A stretch of 46,750 bases of DNA from Pantoea eucrina (GCF_002095385.1 NZ_MIPP01000030.1:1-46750), one strand, 5' to 3'. Shown: positions 1-9,290, numbered from the stretch's first letter. Translations and numbers: made by a program. Notes: a model not told the origin generated them from the letters alone.

Positions 1-1442
1 GGCAGCCCGCAACCGCACCGGCAGCCGGGGCTGCCGCAGCACCGGTTACGGCCAGCGCGCAAAAGCGCATTGTCGCCGTTACCGCCTGTCCGACCGGCGT
101 CGCACACACCTTTATGGCGGCAGAAGCGATTGACGCGGAAGCGAAAAAACGCGGCTGGTGGGTAAAAGTCGAAACCCGTGGTTCCGTTGGCGCGGGCAAC
201 CCGATTACTCCGGAAGAGGTGGCCGCCGCCGATCTGGTGATCGTGGCAGCGGATATCGATGTGGACCTGGCGAAATTTGCCGGCAAGCCGATGTACCGCA
301 CCTCCACCGGCCTGGCGCTGAAGAAAACAGCGCAGGAGCTGGATAAAGCGCAGGCGGAGGCGAAAGTTTATCAGCCCTCCGGCAGCCAGAGCGCCAGCGC
401 ACAGGGCGACAGCAAAGAGAAAGCGGGCGCCTACCGTCACCTGCTGACCGGTGTCTCCTACATGCTGCCGATGGTGGTTGCAGGCGGCCTGAGCATTGCG
501 CTGTCGTTTGCGTTCGGGATCACCGCGTTTAAAGAGCCGGGCACGCTGGCAGCAGCGCTGATGCAGATCGGCGGCGGCAGCGCATTTGCGCTGATGGTGC
601 CGGTACTGGCAGGCTTTATTGCATTCTCCATCGCCGATCGTCCTGGCCTGACGCCTGGCCTGATTGGCGGCATGATTGCCACCAGCATCAATGCCGGTTT
701 CCTGGGTGGTATTATCGCCGGCTTTATCGCCGGTTATGCGGCGAAGTTCCTGAGCAGCAAAGTGAAGCTGCCACAGAGTATGGAAGCCCTGAAGCCCATT
801 CTCATTATTCCGCTGGTTGCGAGCCTGATCACCGGCCTGCTGATGATCTACGTGGTGGGTAAACCGGTTGCCGGTATCATGAGCGGCCTGACCAGCTGGC
901 TGGCCAACATGGGCACCGCAAACGCCGTGCTGCTGGGCGCCATTCTTGGCGGTATGATGTGTACCGATATGGGCGGTCCGGTCAACAAAGTGGCCTACGC
1001 GTTTGGCGTCGGGCTGCTGAGTTCGCAAACCTATGCGCCGATGGCCGCGATTATGGCTGCGGGCATGGTGCCACCGCTGGCGATGGGTTTGGCGACGCTG
1101 GTTGCACGCCGCAAGTTCAATAAAGGGCAGCAGGAGGGCGGCAAAGCGGCGCTGGTGCTGGGTCTCTGCTTTATCTCTGAAGGGGCCATTCCGTTTGCGG
1201 CGCGCGATCCGATGCGCGTGCTGCCGTGCTGCATCATTGGCGGAGCCGTGACCGGCGCCATCTCAATGGCGATTGGCGCGAAGCTGATGGCACCTCACGG
1301 CGGTCTGTTTGTGCTGCTGATCCCGGGTGCGATTACGCCGGTGCTGGGCTATCTGCTGGCGATTATCATCGGTACCGCGATTGCCGGTCTCGGTTACGCC
1401 GTGCTGAAGCGTCCGGAAGAGGAGCTGGCGAAAGCTGCGTAA
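1..1442 (+). CDS. fruA: PTS fructose-specific EIIBC component, 5'-truncated by the window edge
   Basis: Inner-membrane fructose permease of the phosphotransferase system; it takes phosphate from FruB and delivers fructose 1-phosphate. The frame is open from base 3, so the gene starts outside the window and the first internal ATG (114) is not the start. An Ala/Pro-rich linker (about 20 residues) leads into a fructose-type EIIB domain whose phosphoacceptor Cys lies in ACPTGVAHT (Cys codon 87-89). From about base 430 the EIIC membrane domain follows, with many hydrophobic segments and the conserved stretch GGMMCTDMGGPVNK. The C-terminus RPEEELAKAA matches the family end. The protein is like E. 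coli FruA; fruB and fruK would lie to the left. A bidirectional terminator separates it from the convergent nfo. Confidence 0.96.
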   Translation, partial: QPATAPAAGAAAAPVTASAQKRIVAVTACPTGVAHTFMAAEAIDAEAKKRGWWVKVETRGSVGAGNPITPEEVAAADLVIVAADIDVDLAKFAGKPMYRTSTGLALKKTAQELDKAQAEAKVYQPSGSQSASAQGDSKEKAGAYRHLLTGVSYMLPMVVAGGLSIALSFAFGITAFKEPGTLAAALMQIGGGSAFALMVPVLAGFIAFSIADRPGLTPGLIGGMIATSINAGFLGGIIAGFIAGYAAKFLSSKVKLPQSMEALKPILIIPLVASLITGLLMIYVVGKPVAGIMSGLTSWLANMGTANAVLLGAILGGMMCTDMGGPVNKVAYAFGVGLLSSQTYAPMAAIMAAGMVPPLAMGLATLVARRKFNKGQQEGGKAALVLGLCFISEGAIPFAARDPMRVLPCCIIGGAVTGAISMAIGAKLMAPHGGLFVLLIPGAITPVLGYLLAIIIGTAIAGLGYAVLKRPEEELAKAA

Positions 1443-1453
1443 CCCGACGGACA

Positions 1454-1483
1454 TAAAAAAAGGGAGCTAAGGCTCCCTTTTTT
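1454..1483. terminator. Bidirectional Rho-independent terminator between fruA and nfo
   Basis: GGGAGC (1462-1467), a 4-nt loop and GCTCCC (1472-1477), with an A-run before and a T-run after, so it can serve both converging genes. Confidence 0.9.
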
Positions 1484-1491
1484 ATTGTCCG

Positions 1492-2340
1492 CTATCCGGC
1501 GTGCTGCTCAGCTTTAAGCCAGGCGATCTCATCTTTCCAGATATCGGGATTGATGGTTTCCAGGATCAGCGGAATGTTATCGAAGCGCGCATCTTTCATC
1601 AGCCAGCTGAACACGGTTTTGCCGATGTTGCCTTCACCCAGACTGTGATGGCGATCGACGCGGCTGCCAATGGCACTTTTGGCATCGTTCAGATGCATAC
1701 CGCGCAGATAGTTAAAGCCCACCACGCGCTCAAATTCGGAAAAGGTAGCGACACAGTCAGCTTCGGTGCGCAGATCGTATCCGCCGGCGAAGGTGTGACA
1801 GGTATCAAGACAGACCCCCACGCGCGATTTATCCTCGACGTGCGCAATAATGGTCGCAAGATGCTCAAAGCGATAGCCGAGGTTACTGCCCTGGCCGGCG
1901 GTATTTTCAATCACCGCGACGACATTTTGCGTTTTATCCAGCGTGATGTTGATCGATTCGGCGATGCGCTTCAGGCACGTCTCTTCATCAAGCTGCTGCA
2001 GATGGCTGCCGGGGTGGAAGTTCAGCAGCGTCAGGCCAAGCTGGTCAGCGCGCTGCATCTCATCCAGAAACGCGGCGCGTGATTTCTCCAGCGCTTCGGC
2101 CTCCGGGTGACCCAGGTTGATCAGAAAGCTATCGTGCGGCAGGATTTGCGCGGAAGAGTAGTTATACCGCGCGCAGGCGCTTTTGAACGCGTCAATGGTC
2201 TGCGCAGAGAGCGGTGCGGCTTTCCACTGACGCTGATTTTTTGTAAAGAGCGCAAAGGCGGTGGCCTCCAGCTCATGGGCGCGGATCACTGCCTGATCCA
2301 CGCCGCCGGATGCGCTGACGTGTGCACCGATATATTTCAT
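1492..2340 (-). CDS. nfo: Endonuclease IV (deoxyribonuclease IV)
   Basis: AP endonuclease of base-excision repair; cuts 5' of abasic sites using three zinc ions. 282 aa against 285 in E. coli. Metal-ligand motifs are in order: [57 protein letters not shown] and LETINPD. The start has a good AGGAG ribosome site just upstream (reading minus). Single gene, convergent with fruA, as in E. coli. Confidence 0.97.
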   Translation of the reverse strand: MKYIGAHVSASGGVDQAVIRAHELEATAFALFTKNQRQWKAAPLSAQTIDAFKSACARYNYSSAQILPHDSFLINLGHPEAEALEKSRAAFLDEMQRADQLGLTLLNFHPGSHLQQLDEETCLKRIAESINITLDKTQNVVAVIENTAGQGSNLGYRFEHLATIIAHVEDKSRVGVCLDTCHTFAGGYDLRTEADCVATFSEFERVVGFNYLRGMHLNDAKSAIGSRVDRHHSLGEGNIGKTVFSWLMKDARFDNIPLILETINPDIWKDEIAWLKAEQHAG

Positions 2341-2396
2341 GCCGCTCTCCTGTATGGGCGTTAACTAAAGCAAGGCGCACATGATAGCGGAAGCGG

Positions 2397-3437
2397 CTAT
2401 GCCATGAAATGTTGCACCAGCAAATTCAGTGCGCCGCCGCCGACGATGAGCCAGCAGAACATCATCAGCCCCAGCAGCAGCGGTTTTGCGCCCGCCTGTT
2501 TCAGCGCGGAGAAGCGCGTGGTCAGACCCAGCGCTGCCATCGCCATCGCCAGCAGCAGGTTGGCCAGCTGGTTCAGCGCGCTAACCACTCCGGCTGGCAG
2601 CAGCTGCAGTGAATTCACCAGCGCGACCGCGATAAACAGCAGTGCAAACCACGGAAAGCTGCGTGCAGACGTTGCCGTGCGCGGGCCGCGCTGCCGGAGC
2701 CAGCTGCCCAGCAGCAGCAGGAAAGGGGCCAGCATCATGACGCGCAGCATCTTGGTGATCACCGCCATATTCTCTGCTTCAGCGCCTATGGCGTGCCCGG
2801 CGGCTACCACCTGCGCCACCTCATGCAGCGTGGAGCCGGTAAAGATGCCAAACTGCGCGGCGCTGACAGCGGGCAGCAGTGCAAACAGCGCGGGATAAAG
2901 CAGGATCCCGGCGGTACCAAACAGCACCACAGTTGCCACCGCTACCGCCACTTTTGAGGCGTCAGCTTTGACCACGGGTTCCGTCGCCAGCACCGCCGCC
3001 GCACCGCAGATGCTGCTGCCGGCACCGATCAGCCACACCGTCTCGCGATCCATCTTTAGCAGCCGGATGCCAGCCAGGCAGGTAAGCAGGAACGTTGTGC
3101 CGATAATCAGCGTATCGATAATCACGCCGCGCAGGCCGACGCCGGCTATCTGCTGAACGGTGATGCGAAAACCAAAAAGAATAATGCCGAGGCGCAACAG
3201 GCGCTGTTTTGCCAGCAGCACACCGCTGTCGCAGTGGCTGGCGATACGCGGGTAAAAAGTATTGCCGGCAATAATGCCGCCAACGATCGCCAGCGTCAGC
3301 GCGCCCAGACCGACGTGAGACAGCCACGGCAGCGAGGTAAGCCAGGCGGCGCAGCCTGCCAGCGCCGCCGTGAGTGCCAGACCCGCCACCACCCGGCAGG
3401 GCGGGAGCACCGGTTTTATTATGCTAAATTCAGCCAT
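2397..3437 (-). CDS. yeiH: YeiH, UPF0324 family inner-membrane protein
   Basis: A 346-aa polytopic membrane protein of the UPF0324/YeiH family, often labelled putative sulfate exporter by homology; the substrate is not shown by sequence. It has about ten hydrophobic segments, a G-rich GAGSSICGAAAVLA stretch and GIFTGSTLHEVAQVVAAG, both conserved in the family. The start is supported by a strong AGGAGG ribosome site. In E. coli it is divergent from and controlled by yeiE; here a small DUF1232 gene sits between them. Confidence 0.9.
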   Translation of the reverse strand: MAEFSIIKPVLPPCRVVAGLALTAALAGCAAWLTSLPWLSHVGLGALTLAIVGGIIAGNTFYPRIASHCDSGVLLAKQRLLRLGIILFGFRITVQQIAGVGLRGVIIDTLIIGTTFLLTCLAGIRLLKMDRETVWLIGAGSSICGAAAVLATEPVVKADASKVAVAVATVVLFGTAGILLYPALFALLPAVSAAQFGIFTGSTLHEVAQVVAAGHAIGAEAENMAVITKMLRVMMLAPFLLLLGSWLRQRGPRTATSARSFPWFALLFIAVALVNSLQLLPAGVVSALNQLANLLLAMAMAALGLTTRFSALKQAGAKPLLLGLMMFCWLIVGGGALNLLVQHFMA

Positions 3438-3540
3438 TAACCACCTCCTGAGTATGGCAATAGCCTGCGCCTCTCTGATATAAAAGTGAAATTGATAATA
3501 TCTTTATAATCGACCGGAATAAGTGATAAGGAGAAAGGCT

Positions 3541-3918
3541 ATGTTTGTGCGTCTGCGCCGCTGGGCAAAGCTGATTAAGCGGGATGTCCTGACGCTGTGG
3601 TTTGCCTGTCGCGATCCGCGTACGGCATGGTGGTTCAAACTGATGGCGTTTGGGCTGGTGGCCTATGCGCTCAGCCCGATTGACCTTATTCCGGACTTCA
3701 TCCCGATTATTGGTCTGCTGGATGACGCCATCATTGTACCGCTGGGCGTGATTATTCTGCTGCGCCTGCTGCCGCGCGATATTCGTATCAGCAGCGCTGA
3801 ACGCGCGGAAGTACAGCGCGCGCGCGGAGTAAAAATTGTCAGTCGCGCCGGATTTGGCCTGATCCTGCTGATCTGGATCGGCATTATCGTCTGGCTGATA
3901 CAGCGCTATATGGCCTGA
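3541..3918 (+). CDS. DUF1232 (YkvA-like) small membrane protein
   Basis: 125-aa protein with the DUF1232 signature YALSPIDLIPDFIPIIGLLD followed by hydrophobic segments, and a final membrane segment near the C-terminus. The function of the family is not established. I chose ATG at 3541 because AAGGAG lies 8 nt upstream; a GTG at 3523 in the same frame would place the ribosome site inside the gene. It ends 9 nt before yeiE with AGGAG between, so the two are probably co-transcribed, divergent from yeiH. Confidence 0.88.
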   Translation: MFVRLRRWAKLIKRDVLTLWFACRDPRTAWWFKLMAFGLVAYALSPIDLIPDFIPIIGLLDDAIIVPLGVIILLRLLPRDIRISSAERAEVQRARGVKIVSRAGFGLILLIWIGIIVWLIQRYMA

Positions 3919-3927
3919 GGAGCAAGC

Positions 3928-4794
3928 ATGCATATTACGCTACGCCAGATTGAAGTGTTTACTGAGGTGCTGAAGAGCGGTTCCACCACCCAGGCCTCGC
4001 AGGTGCTGTCACTGTCGCAGTCGGCGGTGAGCGCGGCGCTGGCGGATCTCGAAAACCAGCTGGGAGTACAGCTGTTCGATCGCGTAGGCAAGCGGCTGGT
4101 GCTGAATGAGCATGGGCGGCTGCTCTATCCGCGCGCCGTCGGGCTGCTGGAGCAGGCGGGTGAAATTGAGCAGCTCTTCCGGGAAGATAGCGGGGCGATC
4201 CGGCTGTTTGCCAGCAGTACCATCGGTAACTATTTGCTGCCGGGCATGATTGCCGCCTACCGGCGCGATTTTCCCGCACTTCCGCTGGAGCTGAGCGTCG
4301 GCAACAGTCAGGATGCGATTCAGGCCGTTGCAGATTTTCGCGTGGATATCGGCCTGATCGAGGGACCGTGTCACGAGCCGGATATCATCAGCACGCCGTG
4401 GCTGGAAGATGAGCTGGTGGTGTTTGCAGCACCCGACTCGGCGCTGCTGCAGCAGCCGGTGACGCTGGTAAGCCTGGCGGCGGCACCGTGGATCCTGCGT
4501 GAACGCGGCTCCGGTACGCGTGAAATTGTTGATTACCAGCTGCTGTCGCATCTGCCGCAGTTTCAGCTGGGTATGGAACTGGGTAACTCCGAAGCGATCA
4601 AACATGCGGTACGGCACGGCATGGGCATCAGCTGCCTGTCGCGCCGGGTCATTGCCGACCTGCTGGAAGCGGGCACGCTGGCAGAAGTGGCGGTTCCGCT
4701 GCCGCGCCTGACGCGCACGCTCTATCGCATTCACCACCGGCAAAAACATCTCTCAAACGCGCTCAATCGCTTTCTTGCCTACTGCTGTGAATAG
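3928..4794 (+). CDS. yeiE: LysR-family transcriptional regulator YeiE
   Basis: 288-aa LysR-type regulator. The N-terminal winged helix-turn-helix (about residues 3-60) reads [39 protein letters not shown], followed by a substrate-binding domain ending [14 protein letters not shown]. It resembles E. coli YeiE (293 aa), whose neighbours yeiH and lysP are also present here, which supports orthology. Published roles in enterics concern sulfite tolerance, iron and motility; none of these is readable here. Translated just after the DUF1232 gene. Confidence 0.9.
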   Translation: MHITLRQIEVFTEVLKSGSTTQASQVLSLSQSAVSAALADLENQLGVQLFDRVGKRLVLNEHGRLLYPRAVGLLEQAGEIEQLFREDSGAIRLFASSTIGNYLLPGMIAAYRRDFPALPLELSVGNSQDAIQAVADFRVDIGLIEGPCHEPDIISTPWLEDELVVFAAPDSALLQQPVTLVSLAAAPWILRERGSGTREIVDYQLLSHLPQFQLGMELGNSEAIKHAVRHGMGISCLSRRVIADLLEAGTLAEVAVPLPRLTRTLYRIHHRQKHLSNALNRFLAYCCE

Positions 4795-4926
4795 CCGGCG
4801 GCGGCGGGTGCTGCTAATAATCGCCCGCCGATCATGAAGGTAACTAATAACCCGAGGTGAATGCTATACAGCGCAGGGTTAGCTGCTACAATCGCGCCTT
4901 ATTTTTATCCGGCATAGCGTTTACAC

Positions 4927-6393
4927 ATGCATAATGACTCAAAAACAACACAACAACCTGGGCTGCGCCGTGAATTAAAAGCGCGCCACCTCACTATGAT
5001 CGCCATCGGCGGCTCCATTGGTACCGGCCTGTTTGTCGCTTCCGGCGCCACCATTTCACAGGCCGGACCCGGCGGCGCGCTGCTCTCCTATGCCCTGATT
5101 GGGCTGATGGTCTACTTTCTGATGACCAGCCTCGGCGAACTGGCTGCCTTTATGCCGGTTTCCGGCTCTTTTGCCACCTATGGCGCAAAATATGTTGAAG
5201 AGGGCTTTGGCTTCGCGCTGGGCTGGAACTACTGGTACAACTGGGCGGTGACCATTGCTGTTGATCTGGTCGCCTCGCAGCTGGTGATGAACTACTGGTT
5301 CCCCGATACGCCAGGCTGGATCTGGAGCGCCACTTTTCTCTGCCTGATGTTCCTGATTAACTTTATCTCGGTTAAAGGTTTTGGCGAAACAGAGTACTGG
5401 TTCTCGCTGATTAAAGTCGTCACCGTCGTTATTTTTATCGTGGTGGGGATTCTGATGATCACCGGCATTATGCGCGGTGCGGAACATGCAGGCTGGCACA
5501 ACTGGACCGTGGGCGATGCGCCTTTTGCCGGCGGGTTTTCTGCAATGATCGGCGTGGCGATGATTGTCGGCTTCTCTTTTCAGGGCACCGAGCTTATCGG
5601 CATCGCCGCCGGTGAATCTGAAGATCCGGCCAAAAATATTCCGCGCGCGGTGCGGCAGGTTTTCTGGCGTATTCTGCTGTTTTATGTGTTTGCGATTCTG
5701 ATCATCAGCCTGATCCTGCCCTATACCGATCCGCAGTTGCTGCATAATGACGTGACCGATATCAGCGTCAGCCCGTTTACGCTGGTGTTCCAGAATGCCG
5801 GTCTGCTCTCAGCGGCGGCGATCATGAACGCAGTCATCCTGACGTCGGTGCTTTCAGCGGGTAACTCCGGTATGTACGCCTCAACGCGCATGCTGTTTAA
5901 TCTCGCCCGTGAGGGCAAAGCGCCGCGCATCTTTGCAAAACTCTCCAGAGGCGGCGTGCCGCGCAATGCGCTGATTGCGACCACCGTGGTAGCGGGTCTC
6001 TGCTTCCTGACGTCAAAGTTTGGTAATCAGGAAGTTTACCTGTGGCTGCTTAATACCTCAGGTATGACCGGTTTTATCGCCTGGCTGGGCATTGCCATCA
6101 GCCACTATCGTTTCCGTCGCGGCTATGAAGCGCAGGGGCGCGATCTGGCCGATTTACCTTACCGCTCCGGCTTTTTCCCACTGGGCCCTGTCTTCGCCTT
6201 TGTGCTCTGCCTGATTATTACGCTGGGGCAGAACTATCAGGCGTTCCTCGCCGACACCATCGACTGGTACGGCGTGGCGGCAACTTATATCGGTATCCCG
6301 CTATTTCTGATTATCTGGATGGGCTACCGGCTGACGCGCGGCAGCCGCGTAGTGAAATATAGCGAGATGGAGTTCCCGGTTTTTAAACAGTAA
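4927..6393 (+). CDS. lysP: Lysine-specific permease
   Basis: Proton-coupled lysine importer of the amino acid-polyamine-organocation (APC) superfamily; in E. coli it also senses lysine for CadC. 488 aa against 489. The N-terminal region is almost identical to E. coli LysP (GLRRELKARHLTMIAIGGS, then GTGLFVASGA), followed by twelve hydrophobic segments. The start has no strong ribosome site, but the N-terminal length fits. A possible -10 TACAAT at 4887-4892 lacks a good -35, as expected for an activator-dependent promoter (ArgP in E. coli; not shown here). Confidence 0.96.
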   Translation: MHNDSKTTQQPGLRRELKARHLTMIAIGGSIGTGLFVASGATISQAGPGGALLSYALIGLMVYFLMTSLGELAAFMPVSGSFATYGAKYVEEGFGFALGWNYWYNWAVTIAVDLVASQLVMNYWFPDTPGWIWSATFLCLMFLINFISVKGFGETEYWFSLIKVVTVVIFIVVGILMITGIMRGAEHAGWHNWTVGDAPFAGGFSAMIGVAMIVGFSFQGTELIGIAAGESEDPAKNIPRAVRQVFWRILLFYVFAILIISLILPYTDPQLLHNDVTDISVSPFTLVFQNAGLLSAAAIMNAVILTSVLSAGNSGMYASTRMLFNLAREGKAPRIFAKLSRGGVPRNALIATTVVAGLCFLTSKFGNQEVYLWLLNTSGMTGFIAWLGIAISHYRFRRGYEAQGRDLADLPYRSGFFPLGPVFAFVLCLIITLGQNYQAFLADTIDWYGVAATYIGIPLFLIIWMGYRLTRGSRVVKYSEMEFPVFKQ

Positions 6394-6426
6394 AACCTGG
6401 CGTGGCGGCATTCCAATCCAGACGTA

Positions 6427-6582
6427 GGGGGCGCATTTTTGCGCCCCTGGTTTCAGGCGATTCACCCAACCCAGGGCGGCATTAATGCCGCCCCTGTGAT
6501 TGCACGATATGCAGGGGACGCATTTATGCGTCCCTGGTTTCATGCGATTCACCCGGACCAGGGCGGCATCAATGCCGCCCCT
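6427..6582. repeat. Tandem GC-rich palindromic repeats (REP-like), two units
   Basis: Four 20-bp palindromes in two direct-repeat units about 87 bp apart. Unit 1: GGGGCGCA/TGCGCCCC (6428-6447) and GGGCGGCATTAATGCCGCCC (6474-6493). Unit 2: GGGACGCATTTATGCGTCCC (6515-6534) and GGGCGGCATCAATGCCGCCC (6561-6580). Inside each unit the palindromes are joined by a conserved CTGGTTTC..GCGATTCACCC linker. Arm differences are compensated so pairing is kept. The same family recurs at the right edge of the window. Confidence 0.85.
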
Positions 6583-6651
6583 ACGCATTTATGTGTTCCT
6601 GGCATATTGATGCATCCCTGCCGGTTTGAGCTTTGTTACAGAGATATAATT

Positions 6652-6664
6652 GATAATTATTATC
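6652..6664. promoter_or_regulatory. Candidate Fur box
   Basis: GATAATTATTATC matches 12 of 13 positions of the GATAATCATTATC core of the Fur consensus. It lies about 50 bp upstream of the permease start, where iron-repressed promoters carry it. Confidence 0.7.
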
Positions 6665-6714
6665 ACCTGCTCTATTGTGTCAGCCGTTATGATTACGGCT
6701 ATACAGGTAGACTC

Positions 6715-7794
6715 ATGCGTACGACGGATTCCGTGCTGATAGCGGAACACCCCCCTGAAGCTGACACCCTGACACGTTATCGTCAGGTGCTGCGTCAGCG
6801 ACTGCTGCTGACTGGCGCACTGGTTGTTGCTATTCTCGCCTCGGTTATTCTCGATTTCACCCTCGGTCCGGCCGGGCTTACGCTGGAAACGCTCGGGCAG
6901 ACCTTGCTGCATCCGGCCGCGATGGATGCCGGTACCCGCGTCATCGTCTGGGATATCCGTCTGCCCTATGCGCTGATGGCGGTGGTTGTCGGGCTGGCGC
7001 TGGGACTGGCGGGTGCCGAGATGCAAACCATTCTGAACAACCCGCTGGCGAGTCCTTTTACGCTGGGCGTCTCTTCCGCTGCAGCCTTTGGTGCCGCGCT
7101 GGCAATTATCCTCGGCGTCGGTTTTCCCGGCCTCTCCGATCAGTGGTTTATCTCCGCTAACGCCTTTGTGTTTGCGCTGTTTGCCGCGCTGATGCTGGAT
7201 GGCATTACGCGCTGGAGCAAAGTCTCGACCTCCGGTGTGGTGCTGTTTGGTATTGCGCTGGTATTTACCTTCAACGCCCTGGTTTCCATGATGCAGTTTA
7301 TCGCCAGCGAAGATACGCTGCAGGGACTGGTGTTCTGGACCATGGGTAGCCTGGCGCGCGCATCGTGGGAGAAGCTGGGCGTGCTGAGCGCTGCGTTTGC
7401 GCTGCTGGTACCGTTTTCCATGCTCAGCAGCTGGAAGCTGACCGCGCTGCGGCTGGGGGAAGATCGCGCCATTAGTTTTGGTATCGACGTGCGCCGTCTG
7501 CGACTGGCAACGCTGTTACGCATCAGCATTCTCTCGGCGCTGGCAGTAGCCTTTGTCGGCCCGATTGGCTTTATCGGCCTCGTCGCCCCGCATATCGCCC
7601 GCATGATGTTTGGCGAAGATCATCGTTACTATCTGCCCGCCAGCGCGCTGGTGGGCGCATTGGTGCTGTCGCTGGCCTCGGTTGCGTCGAAAAACCTGAT
7701 CCCGGGCGTGATTATTCCGGTGGGGATCGTGACCTCGCTGGTCGGCGTTCCCTTCTTTCTGAGTATTATTCTGCGTCACCGGGGGAGCGTGTAA
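6715..7794 (+). CDS. FecCD-family iron/siderophore ABC transporter permease
   Basis: 359-aa inner-membrane permease of the FecCD/BtuC family that moves ferric siderophore or heme-like ligands. It has about nine hydrophobic segments and the family hallmarks RLPYALMAVVVGLALGLAGAEMQ (near residue 85), NNPLASPFTLGVSSAAAFGA, and the ATPase-coupling region GFIGLVAPHIARMMFGEDHR near the C-terminus. I place the start at ATG 6715; a longer frame runs back through the palindromic repeats and is not credible. Its stop overlaps the ATPase start by one base (TAATG). No periplasmic binding protein or TonB receptor gene is adjacent. Confidence 0.92.
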   Translation: MRTTDSVLIAEHPPEADTLTRYRQVLRQRLLLTGALVVAILASVILDFTLGPAGLTLETLGQTLLHPAAMDAGTRVIVWDIRLPYALMAVVVGLALGLAGAEMQTILNNPLASPFTLGVSSAAAFGAALAIILGVGFPGLSDQWFISANAFVFALFAALMLDGITRWSKVSTSGVVLFGIALVFTFNALVSMMQFIASEDTLQGLVFWTMGSLARASWEKLGVLSAAFALLVPFSMLSSWKLTALRLGEDRAISFGIDVRRLRLATLLRISILSALAVAFVGPIGFIGLVAPHIARMMFGEDHRYYLPASALVGALVLSLASVASKNLIPGVIIPVGIVTSLVGVPFFLSIILRHRGSV

Positions 7795-8582
7795 TGGATT
7801 CAGGCTTACGTATTGAGCAGTTCAGCGCCGGTTACCCTAAGCGTCAGGTGATCGACAATCTGGACGTTGCCACGCTGCCGCGCGGCAAAATCACCGTGCT
7901 GCTTGGCCCGAACGGCTGCGGTAAATCCACGCTGCTGCGCGCGCTGGCGGGCCTGGGTAAAGGCGAGGGCGCACTCTGGCTGAACGGCGTTGATTTAATG
8001 GCGCAGCCCTTCACGCAGCGAGCAAAGCGGGTGGTCTACCTGCCGCAGACGCTGCCGGCCGGGGTTCATCTGCACGTACTGGAATCGATTATCGTGGCGC
8101 AGCGCGCCTCGGGCGGCCTCCATAGTGCGGACAGCGAAGCAGAAATTATGGCGCTGCTTGAGCAGCTGGGTATCGCTCATCTGGCGATGCGCTACCTCGA
8201 TCAGCTCTCAGGCGGGCAGAAACAGCTGGTAGGTCTGGCGCAGTCGCTGATCCGCCGGCCGGAGCTGCTGCTGCTGGATGAACCGCTGAGCGCGCTGGAT
8301 CTCAACTATCAGTTTCACGTGATGGATCTGGTACGACGCGAAACCCGGCTGCGCAATATGGTCACGGTGGTGGTGGTGCACGATATCAATATTGCGCTGC
8401 GGCATGCTGACCACGCGCTAATGCTGAAGCAGGGCCGGCGTCTGGCGGATGGCATACCCGCAGAGGTGATTACGCCGCAGACGCTGGCGCAGGTGTATGG
8501 CGTGCGCGGCCGGATTGAGCACTGCTCGCAGGGCATGCCGCAGGTAATGATTGACGGGCTGGTGGCAGAGTCGCTGATGTAG
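7794..8582 (+). CDS. Iron/siderophore ABC transporter ATP-binding protein
   Basis: 262-aa FepC/FecE-type ATPase. Walker A GPNGCGKSTLL (about residue 38), signature LSGGQKQLVGLAQSL, Walker B LLLLDEPLSALD and the switch histidine in VVVHDIN are intact. It partners the overlapping permease, and translation is coupled by the TAATG junction. The substrate cannot be told from the ATPase alone. Confidence 0.93.
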   Translation: MDSGLRIEQFSAGYPKRQVIDNLDVATLPRGKITVLLGPNGCGKSTLLRALAGLGKGEGALWLNGVDLMAQPFTQRAKRVVYLPQTLPAGVHLHVLESIIVAQRASGGLHSADSEAEIMALLEQLGIAHLAMRYLDQLSGGQKQLVGLAQSLIRRPELLLLDEPLSALDLNYQFHVMDLVRRETRLRNMVTVVVVHDINIALRHADHALMLKQGRRLADGIPAEVITPQTLAQVYGVRGRIEHCSQGMPQVMIDGLVAESLM

Positions 8583-8819
8583 CTATATCTGCAATGCCAA
8601 ATCTATAGTGTGATGGCTTGCCTGCCCACTGCTCGATCGGCCAGCCTGTCTCCTTCACCGGTATCAACACCTGTCAGGCCCCTTCGCCCTTTCAGCCCTG
8701 CAGTTAAGCGACAGGTTCACCATGAATGGCTATGAGGCCATGCAGGGGGCATGACCTCTTAAGGCCAGAGATATGCCAGCATGGCGTGAGATGGACTTAA
8801 CCTGCACGATTTTTTCATT
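8583..8819. other. Intergenic stretch without recognised content
   Basis: Separates the plus-strand ATPase from the minus-strand regulator. I see no gene, no strong terminator and no known RNA element here. Confidence 0.5.
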
Positions 8820-9290
8820 TCAAAATATCGATGAGAGCTTATCAATATTAAGCTTTTTAAGCGCTGAATGTCGCTGAGAATAAAACGTTTTAATGCTGCA
8901 GCTCCAGTCAAGCTTCCTGGTTTTCGTTAGCAGCGTTGTCTTTAATGCTTCAAATTCCCTTGGCGTAATGATTTTTTTATTGCTGCTGCATTTATACAGA
9001 TTGCCCATAACGGCAGAGTAGATATTACCATTGTCAAATATAATGATTTTGCTGGAGCGGTAAGCCAGGCTGATAGCTAAAGGCATCATATCTCTGGACA
9101 CCAGCAGTAAGATGATTTCATCAGCCCGCTCATTCTCTTCGCAAAAGCAGATGAAATCTTTTAGTGATGCTTTGTTAAGCAGGAAAACCGATGCTTTACT
9201 AAAATGAAAAAGAAAGCGCTCTTGCAGATAAAGTTCGCTAAATCCCCTCTCCAGAAAGTAGTTTTCTTTTTGAATTAAATTAACATCCAT
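8820..9290 (-). CDS. Small LuxR-type (EcpR/BglJ-like) transcriptional regulator
   Basis: 156 aa from ATG at 9290, which has a GGGGTG ribosome site a few bases upstream; another in-frame ATG at 9329 gives 169 aa. The layout resembles enterobacterial fimbrial and RcsA/BglJ-type regulators: a degenerate receiver-like N-terminal part (NYFLERGFSELYLQ) without phosphoacceptor motifs, then a LuxR-type helix-turn-helix (ITPREFEALK .. SIKTFYSQRHSALKKLNI). The helix region is shorter and less canonical than in LuxR or NarL. AT-rich compared with the surrounding core genes. Divergent from the next regulator across about 95 bp, so they share a control region. Regulation of the downstream fimbriae is inference. 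Confidence 0.72.
   Translation of the reverse strand: MDVNLIQKENYFLERGFSELYLQERFLFHFSKASVFLLNKASLKDFICFCEENERADEIILLLVSRDMMPLAISLAYRSSKIIIFDNGNIYSAVMGNLYKCSSNKKIITPREFEALKTTLLTKTRKLDWSCSIKTFYSQRHSALKKLNIDKLSSIF

Noticed and set aside
6427..6582. Possible CRISPR array in the regularly spaced repeats
   Set aside because: The repeats are long palindromes with compensated arms, spacers are themselves conserved, and there are no cas genes.
6439..6714. Longer N-terminus (about 92 residues) for the FecCD permease
   Set aside because: It translates palindromic repeats and the Fur box; the family fold begins after ATG 6715.
8583..8819. Remnant of a coding gene antisense to the ATPase end
   Set aside because: A short frame exists but shows no family motif and crosses into the ATPase gene.
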